Part shown: positions 23,301 to 34,968 of the stretch, in pieces
How the letters are laid out: each line of letters starts with the position of its first letter
Position numbering within the stretch: the first letter of the stretch is position 1
From: Auriscalpium vulgare
Taxonomy: Eukaryota; Basidiomycota; Agaricomycetes; Russulales; Auriscalpiaceae
NCBI GenBank assembly: GCA_019915015.1
Contig: JAHBBC010000015.1
Span: forward strand, 744,001 to 808,000
DNA length: 64,000 nt
Direction of reading: 5' to 3'
Program-made: the position numbers and the translations under genes
The notes under the pieces: model-generated
The model's database searches: none
What the model was told of the DNA's origin: nothing
The model's input: only the letters and a program-made list of their open reading frames with translations

Positions 23301-24015
23301 CGGGGATGGGGGGTATGTAGTCGGCAGCGTGTTTAGAGGCGTGGCGGGAATTCAACAGGCGTTTAGAGGGGGATGCCGCGGGTGCGGGGGCAGGGGAACG
23401 ATGGGCACGGGTGGTCGTCGGGCTCTGTCGTTTGGTGGTCGGGGAGTGGGCAGCGGCATCGTGCTCGTGGTCTGAACATGTCGGCCGCGAATAAGGATGT
23501 TGTGAATGATTGTGTGGATGCAAATTTACTGACCGGAGTCGACGTCAACTCGCGCCCGGCGCGTCTGCTTGCGCAGCCTGGGATTGGGGGTTGCGTCGGG
23601 GCCAGGATATGAGCGTTCGGTGTCGTCATCATCGACGGTCGTCACCGTAGCGAGCGCAGAACGCTTTCGCTTAGCCAGGGACCCACGAGAGGTTGCTGGC
23701 TCTGAACCGGCCCGTCCTCGGGAAGACTTTGAACAAGTGAGCAATGCGAACATGGATGGGCCAAGCATGTGGACTGACGGGTGGTTGGCGACTGGTGGGC
23801 CTGAAAACAGCGTCCTCCTCCGGGGGAGGGCTGATGAGGGACTTCTCTGGGTCTGTGCTGGAGCTGTGGAGAGTGACGCCGACAGAAAAGACGTCGTTCT
23901 CTGAGTGCGGGGCGAGGGCAGGGCGCCTCGCTGGGGACGACTTGTGCATGGGTGGACGACGGCGATGGGAGAAGGAGGAGGAGGAGGAGGATGAGTTGGG
24001 GGGCATGTTCTCCAT
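20303..24015 (-). CDS. Large disordered nuclear-type protein with a SANT-like segment
   Basis: ATG 24015 starts MENMPPNSSSSSSSF. An intron with donor GTCAGT (about 23730-23781) is followed by a basic segment (SLAKRKRSALATV), an intron near 23470-23530, then a long exon rich in Ser/Pro with acidic runs (AIEEEEEEGEEQRD). After a short intron (about 21845-21900) come two ordered blocks: VVSDDPWAAARAAAILKQHA and MWTKDDWKLLDACFTDERLE, the latter with W/W spacing and acidic character like a SANT/Myb helix, followed by DVADRFIQLFGG. The last exon is Pro/Ser/Lys-rich and ends in TAA at 20303-20305. Composition suggests a chromatin or nuclear regulatory protein. I do not recognise a named family and the SANT-like call is by pattern only. 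Confidence 0.6.
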
Positions 24016-24748
24016 GCTGTGTTTAGATAAGGGGCGGGGAGGTCAGACAATGAGAAAGATCGGGCTCAAGAGCGGGAGACAGCCACAACGCGAACACCAC
24101 GTGACCGCCCCACGCGCCTTGCGCATGGCATCGACATCGATCGACCACGTTGCCATCCTCCGACCCCGTTCTTCGCTCGTCCGACTCGACAAAGTCCTGC
24201 AGCCCGTCGATGCGGCCTTGCAATTGCGGTGCTGGCTTAAATACGCATGGCCGACCTCATAGCAACGCCTTTAGGGAACGCCTTCTTGTCCTATCGCGCG
24301 CAGGCAAATTACTTCTTGGGCCTCTCTGCGGGTTTTACGTGTGCTTTTGATCTCCTCATCCTCGATGCATTCGACTGCTTATTTCAACCTCGCAACGTGG
24401 CCTTGTAGACTCGGACTCAGCATCGCGCGCGGTCCGCAGGATAAGGGTTATATGCACCAGGTCCAACTGATCTGGTCAGTTTGCGCGAGGCTTAAATCTT
24501 CTACTTAGCTCAAACCCTCACAGTGGAGCGGCGGCAACAAATTCACGCATCATGGACGCGAACCTGCTTCAAAACTGCCTCGCATTTTGCTGTCCCACTG
24601 TAGTACTGCTCGACTAACTCTTAGAGTCGGTTCGACATGGATTCAACACCAGTCCTATGGGGAATACTTCATCGCGGTAGCCGGTAGCTCTCACATCTAT
24701 ACAGAGCCATTGATGACAAACTGAAGCGTGCTATATGCGCCGACATCT
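24016..24748. other. Intergenic between divergent genes
   Basis: No gene recognised. It separates the SANT-like gene from the left arm of the inverted duplication. Confidence 0.4.
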
Positions 24749-26760
24749 TGCAAAGTCGACCAAGTCTCACCCTGCCAGCCGCACTGTCAGTCTAGTCTAC
24801 AATACATAGGTCTTAAACTTGTCTGCATCGACATGCCGCCTTCCCCAGGTTTCTCTTTCGTCCCCATCTTGAAACCCATTCACCGGGCATCCAAACGCCC
24901 CTCAAGGTCAAGACCTCAGCAACATGTTCAATCTTACCTTCCCGACCTTCCTCGCTCGAAGCCCCAAGGCTTTGCCAGCCACCCCTCAAGAGAAGCCCCC
25001 AGTCATTCAGGTATGTTCTCTAGATCTATCTGTGCAATCGAAGGCTGATCATGAACAGCTCGCGGTATCCTGCGTCAACGAGGAGCGCCAGCATCTCGAT
25101 GCGCTCTTCGACGCCGCGTACGATCCGTCTGTCCTCAACGTGCGCCGCAGGAGCGTCATCCCTCTTCGCTCGACCCAACTGTCCCTCGTTGTAAGCCGGA
25201 CCCTGCTCTTACTCTCAACATCGGTGCTAAGACGCTTCACAACAGGACTTTGTTGATCCAGAGCATTTCGTCAAGTTCTCCAACATCATCGCCTCCGCCT
25301 CCACCACCACGAGAGCTGTCAAGCCCGTCTCCGCGATTTCACTCGCCAAAGCCGTCGGCGTGCGCGATTTTGACATTATAAAGAAGATCGGTTCGGGTGC
25401 CAGTGGCACCGTATACCTTGCGGAGCACAAGACCTCGCGCCGTCTCCACGCTATCAAGAAGATGGAGAAGGAATTCCTCGAGCCCGAGAATGCTGCTGCG
25501 CTGCTGAACGAGCAGCGCGCCCTGCGCAAGGCTCGCGGTGTTCAGGGCGTGCTTCAGCTCGAGGCGAGTTTCCACGACTCAGAGAACTTCTTCTTAGTCA
25601 CGGTGAGCGTCCATTATCTTTTCGCGATCTATCTTCTCTGACTCAGGTCGTCCAGGCATTCCTGCCCGGCGGCGATCTGCGCACCAGGCTCAACGAGGCT
25701 GGAACGCTGCCTGTGTCAATGGCAATCTTTTACATCGCCGAGGCTGTACGTCGCTCACGCTGTCTACCCCACCCTGTCAGCCGCTCACGATGAATTGCAG
25801 ATCCTCGCCCTTCAGATCCTCCACTCTCTTGGTATCGTGCATCGCGATATCAAGCCCGACAACATTTTCCTCGACGCGTACGGACACGTCGTGCTCGGCG
25901 ATCTCGGTATCAGCAAGCAGTGGGAGACCTTCCCTGGCGAGCTCCGGCGCGAAACCAACCCATACTGGTCTGCGCTCGCCCCACACAAGGCCGACATGCC
26001 TCTCGCGCCCTTCACTACGCGCGCGCAATGCGGCACACCGACATATGCCGCGCCCGAGGTCTTCCAAGGCACGCTGTACGGCGTCGGCGTCGACTTCTGG
26101 TCGCTCGGCGTGGCGATGTACGAGCTCCTCACCGGCCGCACGCCATTCAATGACACGGAGGACTTTGACGAAGTCTGCCGCAGCGTGCGCGAGGACGAGG
26201 TGACGTTCGACGTCAAGGACGGCGTCGACATCGTGGTGCAACTGTTCGTGCTGCTCCTGCTCCAGAAGGACACGGTGCTGCGTCCTGGCGTGGAGGGCAT
26301 GAAGGCCCACCCGTGCTTCCGCGGGATGTAAGTCCGCATCACACTCGATGTGATGTGAGCGCTGACCACATGCCTGTACAGTGATTGGGCAAAGCTCGCC
26401 GCAAGGCAGATCGATGCGCCGTGGGTTCCCGGCCAGTTCGACCTGTTCGAGGAGGTGCGCGACGCCAAGGCGCACGGCGATGCTTTCCAGCTCGTCGGCG
26501 GCGACAACTTCAGCGTTGACCCATTCCCCTTCTACACCTTCACTGCGCCTGACATTTCTATGCCTCGCTCGCCTGCCCCGGCCGTCCCTGCCACCCGGGC
26601 CCTCCCGTCTGCGCCCAGCACGCCCGCGCTCTCGATTGCAAGCAGTGCCTCATCTGGTTCGGGCTTCTCGCGCCTCTCGCCACGCCTCTCTGGCTTCTTC
26701 GGCCGCATGCGCCGGGTCCTTACCCCGCAGACCTCGCGCTCGCCTGTCTCGTCGGCGGAG
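24749..26760 (+). repeat. Left arm of 2-kb inverted duplication
   Basis: This arm is inverted and nearly identical to about 35167-37181, across exons and introns of the kinase gene and about 170 bp of its 5' flank. Similarity begins at GCAAA.TCGACC.AGTCTCAC (about 24749). It collapses abruptly at about 26760, inside the last exon. Confidence 0.9.
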
Positions 26761-26925
26761 TCCCTTCCTGTTCCGTGTGAGGATGCAATCCCGGAGGCTG
26801 GGGCGGCGTCTTCTGTGTCGATCTCTTCTGCTGGGCCGCGCCGGATGTCTGCTCTTCGCGACGAGTGCCGGGCGTGGTTGAAGGGGAAGCTCAGGCTTCC
26901 TAAAGCGAAGAAGGGTCGTGCTTGA
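24924..26925 (+). CDS. AGC-like Ser/Thr protein kinase, copy A
   Basis: Six exons: 24924-25010, 25059-25190, 25246-25602, 25647-25745, 25801-26327 and 26382-26925, giving about 581 aa. The kinase domain is complete: Gly loop IGSGASGTVYLAEHK, VAIK-type lysine in HAIKKMEKE, catalytic loop HRDIKPDNIFLD, GDLGIS where DFG is usual, activation segment CGTPTYAAPEVFQGTLYG, then VDFWSLGVAMYELLTGRTPF. The N-terminal about 110 residues lack a domain I know. After the kinase core there is an AGC-like tail (PWVPGQFDLFEEVRDAKAHG, then DPFPFYTF) and a Ser-rich end with a basic terminus. The activation-loop Thr and tail suggest the AGC group, but no standard hydrophobic motif is obvious, so family assignment is moderate. 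The 5' flank is duplicated too, so both copies may share regulation. Confidence 0.85.
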
Positions 26926-27384
26926 AGGTTTCTTTGGTTTCGATCTCGGATTCGGTGTCCTTGGATTCATTCGTTTCTTCACATCTTTTTTGATTCATCT
27001 CTCTTCATATCTCCTCTCTTTCCTAGAATCATCGGTTCTTCTGGCGTTGTCTTTGCTCGGTACGTACGCTCATACTTAGCACAGAATTGTCAAGCGATGT
27101 TTCAATCTCAAATTTTGTTTGGTTGAGAGTGCGTGAAGGAAGTCTCGTGAGGGCTCTGGCACAGTACATGTATTCATCGCAGGGGCAACGCTCGACCACA
27201 TCGTACATTCCAACCAAGTATTCGTTCAACGTAAATCATAACCGTGTACAATAGGACAACAAACTTCACGCAGACTACAGACACAGACACACAGACACAC
27301 AGACAACAGGGTTATCTTACACAGGAACGCGAACGAGAATGGCGCCCTACACGAAGCAGGCAAATAGGGACGTTAGACAACCCT
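26926..27384. other. Intergenic between convergent genes
   Basis: T-rich 3' flank of kinase copy A followed by the tyrosinase 3' region. An ACACAGAC-type microsatellite lies at about 27280-27305. No gene. Confidence 0.5.
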
Positions 27385-29507
27385 TCAAGCGGCGGCAGCA
27401 CGCGAGCCACCCTCGCGGCCGTGGGTGATGTGGTTGTGGTAGTTTGGCTCGCCATACGTGGGGAAGTCCGCACCCGGCTCGACGGAGACCGGGGTCGCGC
27501 TGACCGTGACCTCGAGGGACGGCAGCTCCGTGAGCGCAACGGCAGTCTTATCCACCTGGAAACAACAACGATTCAACGAAGACGTCGAATAGAAGAACAT
27601 TTCCCCCTTACCCTCTGCACACGCCAGTGCAGGTCGCGCTGCAGGTACGGCGAGATGACGGGCGGCTCGTACGAGTTCAAGCCCGAGTGCTTCGAGATGC
27701 CGTAGTTGAGGTGCACGAAGCCCTCCGCATACGTGTCCGCCTGGCTGCGGCAGTTGTCGCACTGGTCCGCCGCGCTGTTCACGAACGCGTAGTGCGCGCC
27801 GACGAACCCCGCGCACGAGCGCCACTGCGTGGGGTCCTCGGGCACTGCGCCGAGGAACAGCAGCACGGTGAAGCTCGCGCCGAGCTCGTACTTCTTGACG
27901 CGGATGCGCGCGGTCCAGTCGTAGTAGTTCGACGGGAGCGGTGGGGGCGCGGGAGGACCGGGCGGCGGGGGCGCGGTGTAGTGGCTCTGGCCGTGCCCCG
28001 CAGGCGGCGCAGGCGGCACGGGGTGGCCGGGGGCGGGCGCGGACCCGCCGCCGCGCGCGAGGAAGCTGACGGGCGCGGCGCCGGCCGAGCCGGTCGAGGC
28101 GTCGTCGCTCGAGTCGAGAGGGTGGAAGACGATGCCGCCGTAGAGCTGGTTCACGATCTTGGCGATTGCGGTCTTCACGGCGGCAGGGTTGCCAAGATCG
28201 AGGCCGTTGAACTCGGGGTACGAGTACTCGAACTTGTTGGTCGACGTCGTCTGCGCAGAGCTCCAGTAGCCGCTTTGGGTCTCCCAGAATGGCGTCAGGG
28301 CTACATGTATGCGATGAGCATGGAGATCGTTGCGCTCGAGCTGAATAGCTTACGGGTGCTGGAGTCGATCGTCGCGTTGGGCAGGATGGTGTAGGTACCG
28401 CCTTCGGCAGGCCCTTTCCCGACCCAGACCTTGGGGTTGAGAGCCGCCCACAGCGAGAGGAAGCGGTCCACGTTGGTGTGGTGGAGGAAGAAGATCGGGT
28501 CGAAGCCCGCCACGGCAGGGTCGCCCATATGCCCACCAATGACGCCGTGCACCTCGTCGTGGATCGCCTCCAGGGAGTTGCTGCTGCTGCCGCCGTCACC
28601 GGGGGTGTGGTTGCTGAACGCGGGCCAAGTGTGCACACGGGTGAGCAGGTTGTAGATGCTCGTCGTGAGGTCGCTCTGGACAGACTGGAGGTCGCTGTTT
28701 ATTCGTCGGTGAGATGCTGCAGCAACTTCGAATGTGTGCGGGACGACAAACCTGATCAGGCCGTTGACGTTCGTGGTCGCGTTGGCGCCGTTGCTCGTGG
28801 GGTTGCGGAGCGTGGTCTTCCAGTTGCTGTACGGAGTCGGGAAGGACGGGTCGATGGGGTGGAACGTGTACCGGATGAGCGGGTTGGCCACGCTCGTCTT
28901 CTTGCCGTCCGGCGTGGTAATCGTCACGTTGGCGAGCGAGACAACCTCAGCCGGGGGCACGGAGTTGCGCGCCCAGTCCCAGAATGGCGAGCGCAAGTTC
29001 GCCGCGGCGCTCAGCCAGCGGTCTCGATCGTGTGTGTACTGCGCTGCGATGCCTTTCGCCTGGCGCTGAAGGATTTGCTAAAAAGAGTTCAGTATGTGGA
29101 TTCTGGCGCGAGTGGATAATAAGTATGCTGACCTCGAACAACGCAACGTAGGGACGGTGCCAGGTAGGGAATAGGATGGAGCCGTGGGTGCAGTAGCCTC
29201 CCCACGATCCTTGGACAGGCTGCGAGCCTCCAGAGCCGTCCCACTGAACGTAAGGGAGGCCGTGGATGCCGCCGATCTGGAAGAACGAGATGAGGTCCTG
29301 CTGCGTGGAGTTAAACATCGCAGCTGAGACAAACGTTCGACGTGAGTCTTGGATACTGGGCGAGCGTAGGAAAAGCTTACTGAGGGCCTGGATGTACAGC
29401 GAGAACTGGTAGTCGTCCTTGATGAGATCATGGATCTCGCGGCGGTTGGACGCGCCGTCGCTCTGCGTGTTGCCGGGGGTCGGGCCAGTAATGACGATGT
29501 GAGACAT
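27385..29507 (-). CDS. Tyrosinase (polyphenol oxidase), intracellular type
   Basis: The product oxidises mono- and diphenols to o-quinones with a type-3 dicopper centre, feeding melanin formation. ATG 29507 starts [13 protein letters not shown] with no signal peptide, as in mushroom PPOs. CuA histidines are visible in [13 protein letters not shown], in GYCTHGS (a Cys-x-His consistent with the thioether bridge), and in [13 protein letters not shown]. CuB ligands lie in EAIHDEVHG and [13 protein letters not shown]. After a Tyr/Trp-rich stretch ([11 protein letters not shown]) comes a C-terminal lid-like domain with an unusual Pro/Gly-rich loop near 27950-28080, then [13 protein letters not shown] and [15 protein letters not shown]. 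At least five introns are present. The stop is TGA at 27385-27387. The enzyme family is certain; exon edges are approximate. Confidence 0.9.
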
Positions 29508-29592
29508 GTCGGTGAGTGGTCAAAGTGATATTATGTTCTGGTGGTGTGTAGTCTCTTGAGAGGCTGGGGACCAAGAATTGCGAACCAACCCT

Positions 29593-29600
29593 CCTTTATA
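29593..29600 (-). promoter_or_regulatory. TATA box of the tyrosinase gene
   Basis: TATAAAGG on the minus strand lies about 90 bp upstream of the ATG at 29507, a reasonable distance for a fungal core promoter with a short 5' UTR. Confidence 0.5.
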
Positions 29601-32227
29601 CGACAAGAACGCACCGCCTGATCCCCGCGGCGCTCGCTTGCACTGCTGTAAGATGTCACAGAGTGTCGCAACTCGCTGCCTCCGGCTATTCAAACGACCC
29701 AGATGACTCGATGACCGCTTATAGCCAGCGAAAATGAAGCCCAAGCGCCGCCGTGTCAAGGATCACGGCGTCAAGTCCGCAAAACGGCCTCAATGGCCAC
29801 GTCTCTCCACTGTGGCGCCAGAGAGTAGTAGCACCTGCGACATAAGCGTCAAAGCGCGCGCCGCGGTCCGAGAGACGGATCACAGCCGAAATGCCGTCTG
29901 CGTGGAGCGGCATGCAAGCTTATAGCAGGGTGAAACGATGCGCAGCGTCACGAGAAGGTCTCAAAGGCGCGCTGCGTCGGAACATGCGATGTGGGGGAGT
30001 TTGTTGCCGGGTGACACTGCGAGATGAATTCCATGGAACAGAGTATGGCTAGCATCTGCGCCGGGAGTCAATGCGGGTCGACGGTGGCTGGATTCCAGAC
30101 CGCGTAAGTACAGTATACCACGAGACGTAAGGGAGAGTGCGATTGACAGACCTGTGGGCTGTCATATGCAAGCAATGTATAGACGAGGCTCTGCCCTGCC
30201 CTGCCTCTCATAATAATATCGCCCATGATCAGAATCTTGGAGGGACTGCGCGCTGCATTGAGCGCTTTCCACTAGAGTCGACTCGGAGGTGCGTTGAATC
30301 GGACGGCGTTCCAGCGGACTAAGAGGCGCCAGCATGATGACACGACAGCTGCGCTCACCACCGCCGCACTGCCAGTGGGCGCAGTGCCAGAGTGCATGGA
30401 GGAGGAGCAGGACAAAGCGACTTGGCAGGCCCAATTAATCTTGCACGCAAGCACTGCGAAAATGGCTCATTGTCAGGGTAAAGAAATAAGGTTTTTGAAT
30501 TGGAGCTCCGGTGATTTTGCCTGGATCTGGGGGAAATAGGCGCCTGCCCCCTTGACCTCCACCACAGTTGACCCGACCCGCATGACCCTAGTGCTCCAGA
30601 ACCGAGTAGCTGAGAGCGCGCTCTGCCACGTAACATCCTAGTGCGCTTTGGACAGCTAGTGACCTGGTCAGCCGACCATACAGTTTCCGATATCTATCGA
30701 TTGGACTGGGCTTTCCCGACGCGACATGTCATGTTGTCTCCGTTGCTGAGGGCTACTGCAGGGTACAGTCACTAGCCCTTGTGTGCATCGGCCTTACGAA
30801 GAGACACCCCAGTACTTCTGCCATCCTGACTTCTGATGCTTGCTGGCGCTTCCAAACGAAGTCCACTCTGTCTGTACTGCTTGTGCAGACTCTTTCTGCT
30901 GCATGTTGGGATCTCTGCATTCCTGGATTCGCTCTGGCGCGCAGGTCATATGCATATGAAACTCAGTCTGTCGTTCACTAGGAGACCTCCTGACGCCACT
31001 GATCTCCACTGCTGCGCGCTGTGCCATTCGCGCTATGAGGCGCCACATCCTATACGGCCGTTGATTGAGGATATAGATCGAGATTGTCAACTCGAAGAAT
31101 GCGAACTCTCTTTGCTCCCTGGGCTACTCGGTTACTGCATAACAGCGCCCGCGCTGCAGTTATGGAACTATAGGCACTCGGAGCTGGCAACGCTGACCAC
31201 GTCGACGCCTTGCAAGCCAACGAAGTCCAACAGTGGAGGTACATAGTGCATTTCGAACGTGTCTTATAAATACCTAGTGACGTGCTGCGTCTCAGTAATT
31301 CCCACTCTGCGTCGGCGTTACCGGTGCCTTAGCCCATCACGAAGGCCCCAGCCGTACAGTCACGACGAATGCCAAATATACCCAAGACACGCTGATGAAC
31401 GCAGGAGCGGTAATGAATGCTGCATCCACAACTGCCAAGGCTCGGGTCCGTATGGACTACGTGATCGCCGTGCTGCGCGACTCGCCAAGCGCTGGTTGAC
31501 GGGGCCAAGGCGTGCTAAGAAGCGATGCACGACGGGAAGGGCTTCGAATGGTGTCGCCAAGGCTGGGCGATGGGCTACAGTCGGGGTGTGGCCGACTCGG
31601 AGAGGGAGCTGGGCTGTGGCCGACTCGCAGCGGGGGATCCGAGAGCCGACGCCGACGGAGTCAAAGGACGGGGTTGAACTTGTCGCGCGGAGGGCCGCTG
31701 ACCGATAGGAACTTATACCCTGGTATACCCCGCAGTCGTCGCTTGCGATAAGCTTGCATGGCGTAATTACGCGCTTATCTGCCGCTCGCTTCTTCCCCGC
31801 ATCGCGAGACGCATGCCCAGACTTCCCAGTCCGGCCCTGCGTCGGTGGGCTGCAGGGCGAGGTAAGTAGGGCGAGGTCATGCGACGGGGGCGAAGACGAG
31901 GGTATCGACGAGGATGATGCGAGGCCTGGTCGAAGGGTGGTCAGCGCTGCACTGATGGGCTACGTAGAGCCACGTTCGTAAGGTTACGCGGAGGACAACA
32001 TGGCCGCAAACAATAGCAAATAGCAGTGGTGGACGCGCCCTCCGCCGGATAAGTGCCTGCCTGACTATTTATTCAGCACACAACACTCTCCTTCCTCCCA
32101 TCACCCCTGCCCGTACCCTGCCCGCTCCCCTGCTCGCCGTCCCTTCCACCCTCGACCCTCTCCCAACAGAAATCTGCCACAAAATACCCCAGTTCCTCTC
32201 GCCAACCATCCGCAGGGGTGCCGCGAC
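29601..32227. other. 2.6-kb gene-poor stretch
   Basis: Only short unrelated frames on both strands. A 14-bp echo of the MITE end (TGTCTCCGTTGCTG) lies near 30736. TGTGGCCGACTCG occurs twice near 31600. No transposase, reverse transcriptase or long terminal repeat was recognised. A C-rich pyrimidine tract at 32080-32170 probably belongs to the promoter of the gene at 32228. Confidence 0.4.
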
Positions 32228-34554
32228 ATGCTCCATGACGGTCAAGTAATCACCGACGGTCTTACCCACAAATCCCTCAACGGCCCTTCCAACAACACCA
32301 CTATCATCCCAGCCATGGTCCCCGACGACTCAGCCAAGCGATCGCCCGCTATCGAATGGGACTGGGACATCGAGCACGCCGATCGCAAGAAGGAGGCCAA
32401 GGCGGACGCCGCCGTCCACCACTCGCAGCCCTTCTTGGTCGACCGGTCGCTGCTCAGAGACGTTGTGAAGGAGAAGATGGAGTGTCCTGTTGCCAGAATC
32501 ACATTCCTCAGCTCCGGTGCGTCTCCACACACTGTCCGCGCTCCCCATCATCTAACCGCCCGTCCCTCGCTTGTAGGCACATTTCACAAAGTGAGCTCCT
32601 ATTCATGTTACATCACCACCGTTATCGATTGTGTTTGCAGGCGTACTCGGTCGCATTAACCGATGGACGCGACGTCATCGCCCGCGTTGCCCGCCGTTTC
32701 ATGCCCCGTCTCAAAACCGAGTCTGAGGTCGCCACCATGGCATACATCCGCACCTACACATCGATACCCGTCCCCACAGTATACTTCTACGACTCTAATC
32801 CCTTCAACCGGCTTGGCGGAGAGTATATCATCATGTCCAAAGTAAGCCATCCTCATCTCGTACTCGGTCACGTGATCTAATCACTGGTGCAGGCGCCAGG
32901 CGTCCCGCTCTCTAGTGTGTTCCAAACCATGTCCCACACCAAACTCGTCGCTCTTCTCGATAACCTTGCTGCACTCTTGATACCCCTCTTCGCTCACCGT
33001 TTCTCGCATGTTGGCTCCCTCTACTTTGGCCCAGCGCCCGACGCGCCTATCGCGGTCCCGACGTCTCCGTCTGTGTGGGAGTCCGATATCCCCACGCCCA
33101 CGATCGCATCCGCGAGGCTGAGCTTCATGACGCCGCACACGCCGATGACAACGGCACCTACTCCCAAACCCCGCACATCATTTTTCCCCTTGTACCGAGC
33201 CTACACAGCACCGACGGAGTTCCACGTTGGGCCTATCATCTCCTGGCCGTTCTTCGGCTCGAATCGGGGCGACATGACGCATCCCACGGAGATTGACCGG
33301 GGACCTTGGTCTGGCACACGCGCCTACCTCGTCGCGTGTGCAGAGCGCGAGATACAGGGCGTCATCCGCGAGAACGAAGGCAAGTCGGCGCCTCACCGGC
33401 TACATCTGGATCCGGACGAGATCCAGTCTTCGAGGCACCACCGGCTGAAGGCGGTCCCTGGAGACAGCAGCGACGACAGCGATGAGTGGGACATCGAGGA
33501 GAGCGAAGAGGAGTGGGATGGTCCGGGCGACACGATGTATCGCGACTACCGGCGCATGCAGCGCAGCACGTTCCTAGTTGCGCACCTGACCGAGCGGGAG
33601 ACCATCGTGCGCCAGGAGATGGACAGGTGGATGCGGACCATGCAGAACTTGGGCGTCGGCACCGAAGATTCGGGCGGGAAGCCAGAGGAGTTTGGAATGG
33701 ACTGCCATGACTGGAACCTGGAGAACATCTTCGTAGACCCCGAAGACATATCCAAGATTGTGAGCTATCTCATTTACTCTTTTAACGGCCGCTTTCCTGA
33801 TTGTACATTCTAGACCTGTATCATAGATTGGGAGTCCACGACAATCCGACCCCTTTGGCAGTGCGCCCACCTCCCGGCCTTCCTCCAATCCAGCCCCTTC
33901 ACCGCGCGGCTCTTCCGCAACGCCGTCGCACGTCTTGCCGAGCACGATCACGCACACGGGCACCCGCACTCCAGCAGAGCCGCGGCGCACCCGCATCTGC
34001 ACCAGATGATGAAATCGCCGCACCAGGACCTCGCCGCGCTCGCGGGCGAGTGGCTCTACTTCGAGGCGGCGGGCGCGTACCTGCGGCAGGCGCACCGGTG
34101 TGCCGAGTGGGACGGGTGGGAGGAGGGCCTCGTCACGAGCATCCTCGGGCCTGAAGACTCCGAGGACGAGTGGGTGCGGGAGGCGAAGGGCGAGACGGAG
34201 CGCGCCGTGCGGGCTCTCCGCGCGCGCTGGCACGCGGACGTGCTCGCGGGCGATGACGGCTCGGACGATGACGACACGGAGTACGCGGGCGACGGGCTGC
34301 TGAGCGTCGACGACATTCTGAAGCCGAATGGCGTGCGCCGCAAGCGCCGCAAAGGCGGGTCCCTGCACTCGACAAAGGAGGAGAAGGAGAAGGAGCGTCT
34401 GCTCGCGGCGACCGGCGACGAGTGCGGCGGGCGCGGTGGCGAGCTTGGGCGCCGCCTGGAGGCGATCTTGAGCGTGCACGCGGACGACGACGGGGTCGTC
34501 AAGCGCGGGGCGGACTGGGAGGACGAGAAGTCCTATGAGGCAGAGGCGGAGTAG
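32228..34554 (+). CDS. APH-fold phosphotransferase (AIM9-like)
   Basis: ATG 32228 (alternative in-frame ATG 32315) leads to ARITFLSSG, a 14-nt microexon at 32577-32590, then YSVALTDGRDVIARVARRF with the ATP-binding beta strands. SEVATMAYIRTYTSIPVPTV follows, and GGEYIIMSKAPGVPLSS forms the hinge. A long Asp/Glu/Ser-rich insertion (about 33440-33540) precedes the catalytic loop DCHDWNLENIFVD, equivalent to HxDxxxxN. After an intron, CIIDWESTTIRPLWQ supplies the metal-binding Asp. The acidic, Lys/Arg-rich C-terminal tail ends with TAG at 34552-34554. Agaricomycetes have many APH-family proteins of unknown substrate. Similarity to yeast AIM9 proteins is inferred from the hinge and loop pattern. 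Substrate is unknown. Confidence 0.8.
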
Positions 34555-34968
34555 CTGCCGGTGTTCTTGGGGATGGTAATCGGAATGACGGAGAACTTGC
34601 AGAGCAGAATGGGAAGTTATGTTACTATAGTCCTGGTTGATTCGGTTTAATGCTTTGGTGTACGTATATCTCCATCCTTTGCATTGTATTTCTACCTACA
34701 TGCTTTGATGTTCATGCATTTAAATTATTGCATTTTGGTTTCAGTGAGCACTGAGGGCTCGCGGCAGTGCAAAGGAAAATATACCGCTTGTCATTTCTGT
34801 AAGTACCATCCCAGGGGAAGCGTGTACACCGGGAGCTAGTGCAGACACTAGTGAAGTTACTGACAGAAGGATTATAGCCAAGGAGAGACAAAGAGAGAGA
34901 GGGAGAAATGATAGAACGTAGCAGAACGAATAACGAAGGCGAAAGCCGGAGAGGAAACCAGTGCTACT
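34555..34968. other. Intergenic between convergent genes
   Basis: AT-rich 3' flanks of the APH gene and kinase copy B. No gene seen. Confidence 0.5.

Noticed and set aside
25777..26507. Long antisense frames opposite the kinase, and the matching ones at 35420-36150
   Set aside because: They exist in both copies only because the kinase sequence is duplicated; high third-position GC opens the reverse frame.
29601..32227. Possible retrotransposon in the gene-poor block between tyrosinase and APH
   Set aside because: No reverse transcriptase, integrase, gag zinc knuckle or long direct repeats were recognised.
27385..34554. Secondary-metabolite cluster around tyrosinase
   Set aside because: Neighbours are kinases of signalling or unknown type; no backbone synthase or transporter is present, so clustering appears incidental.
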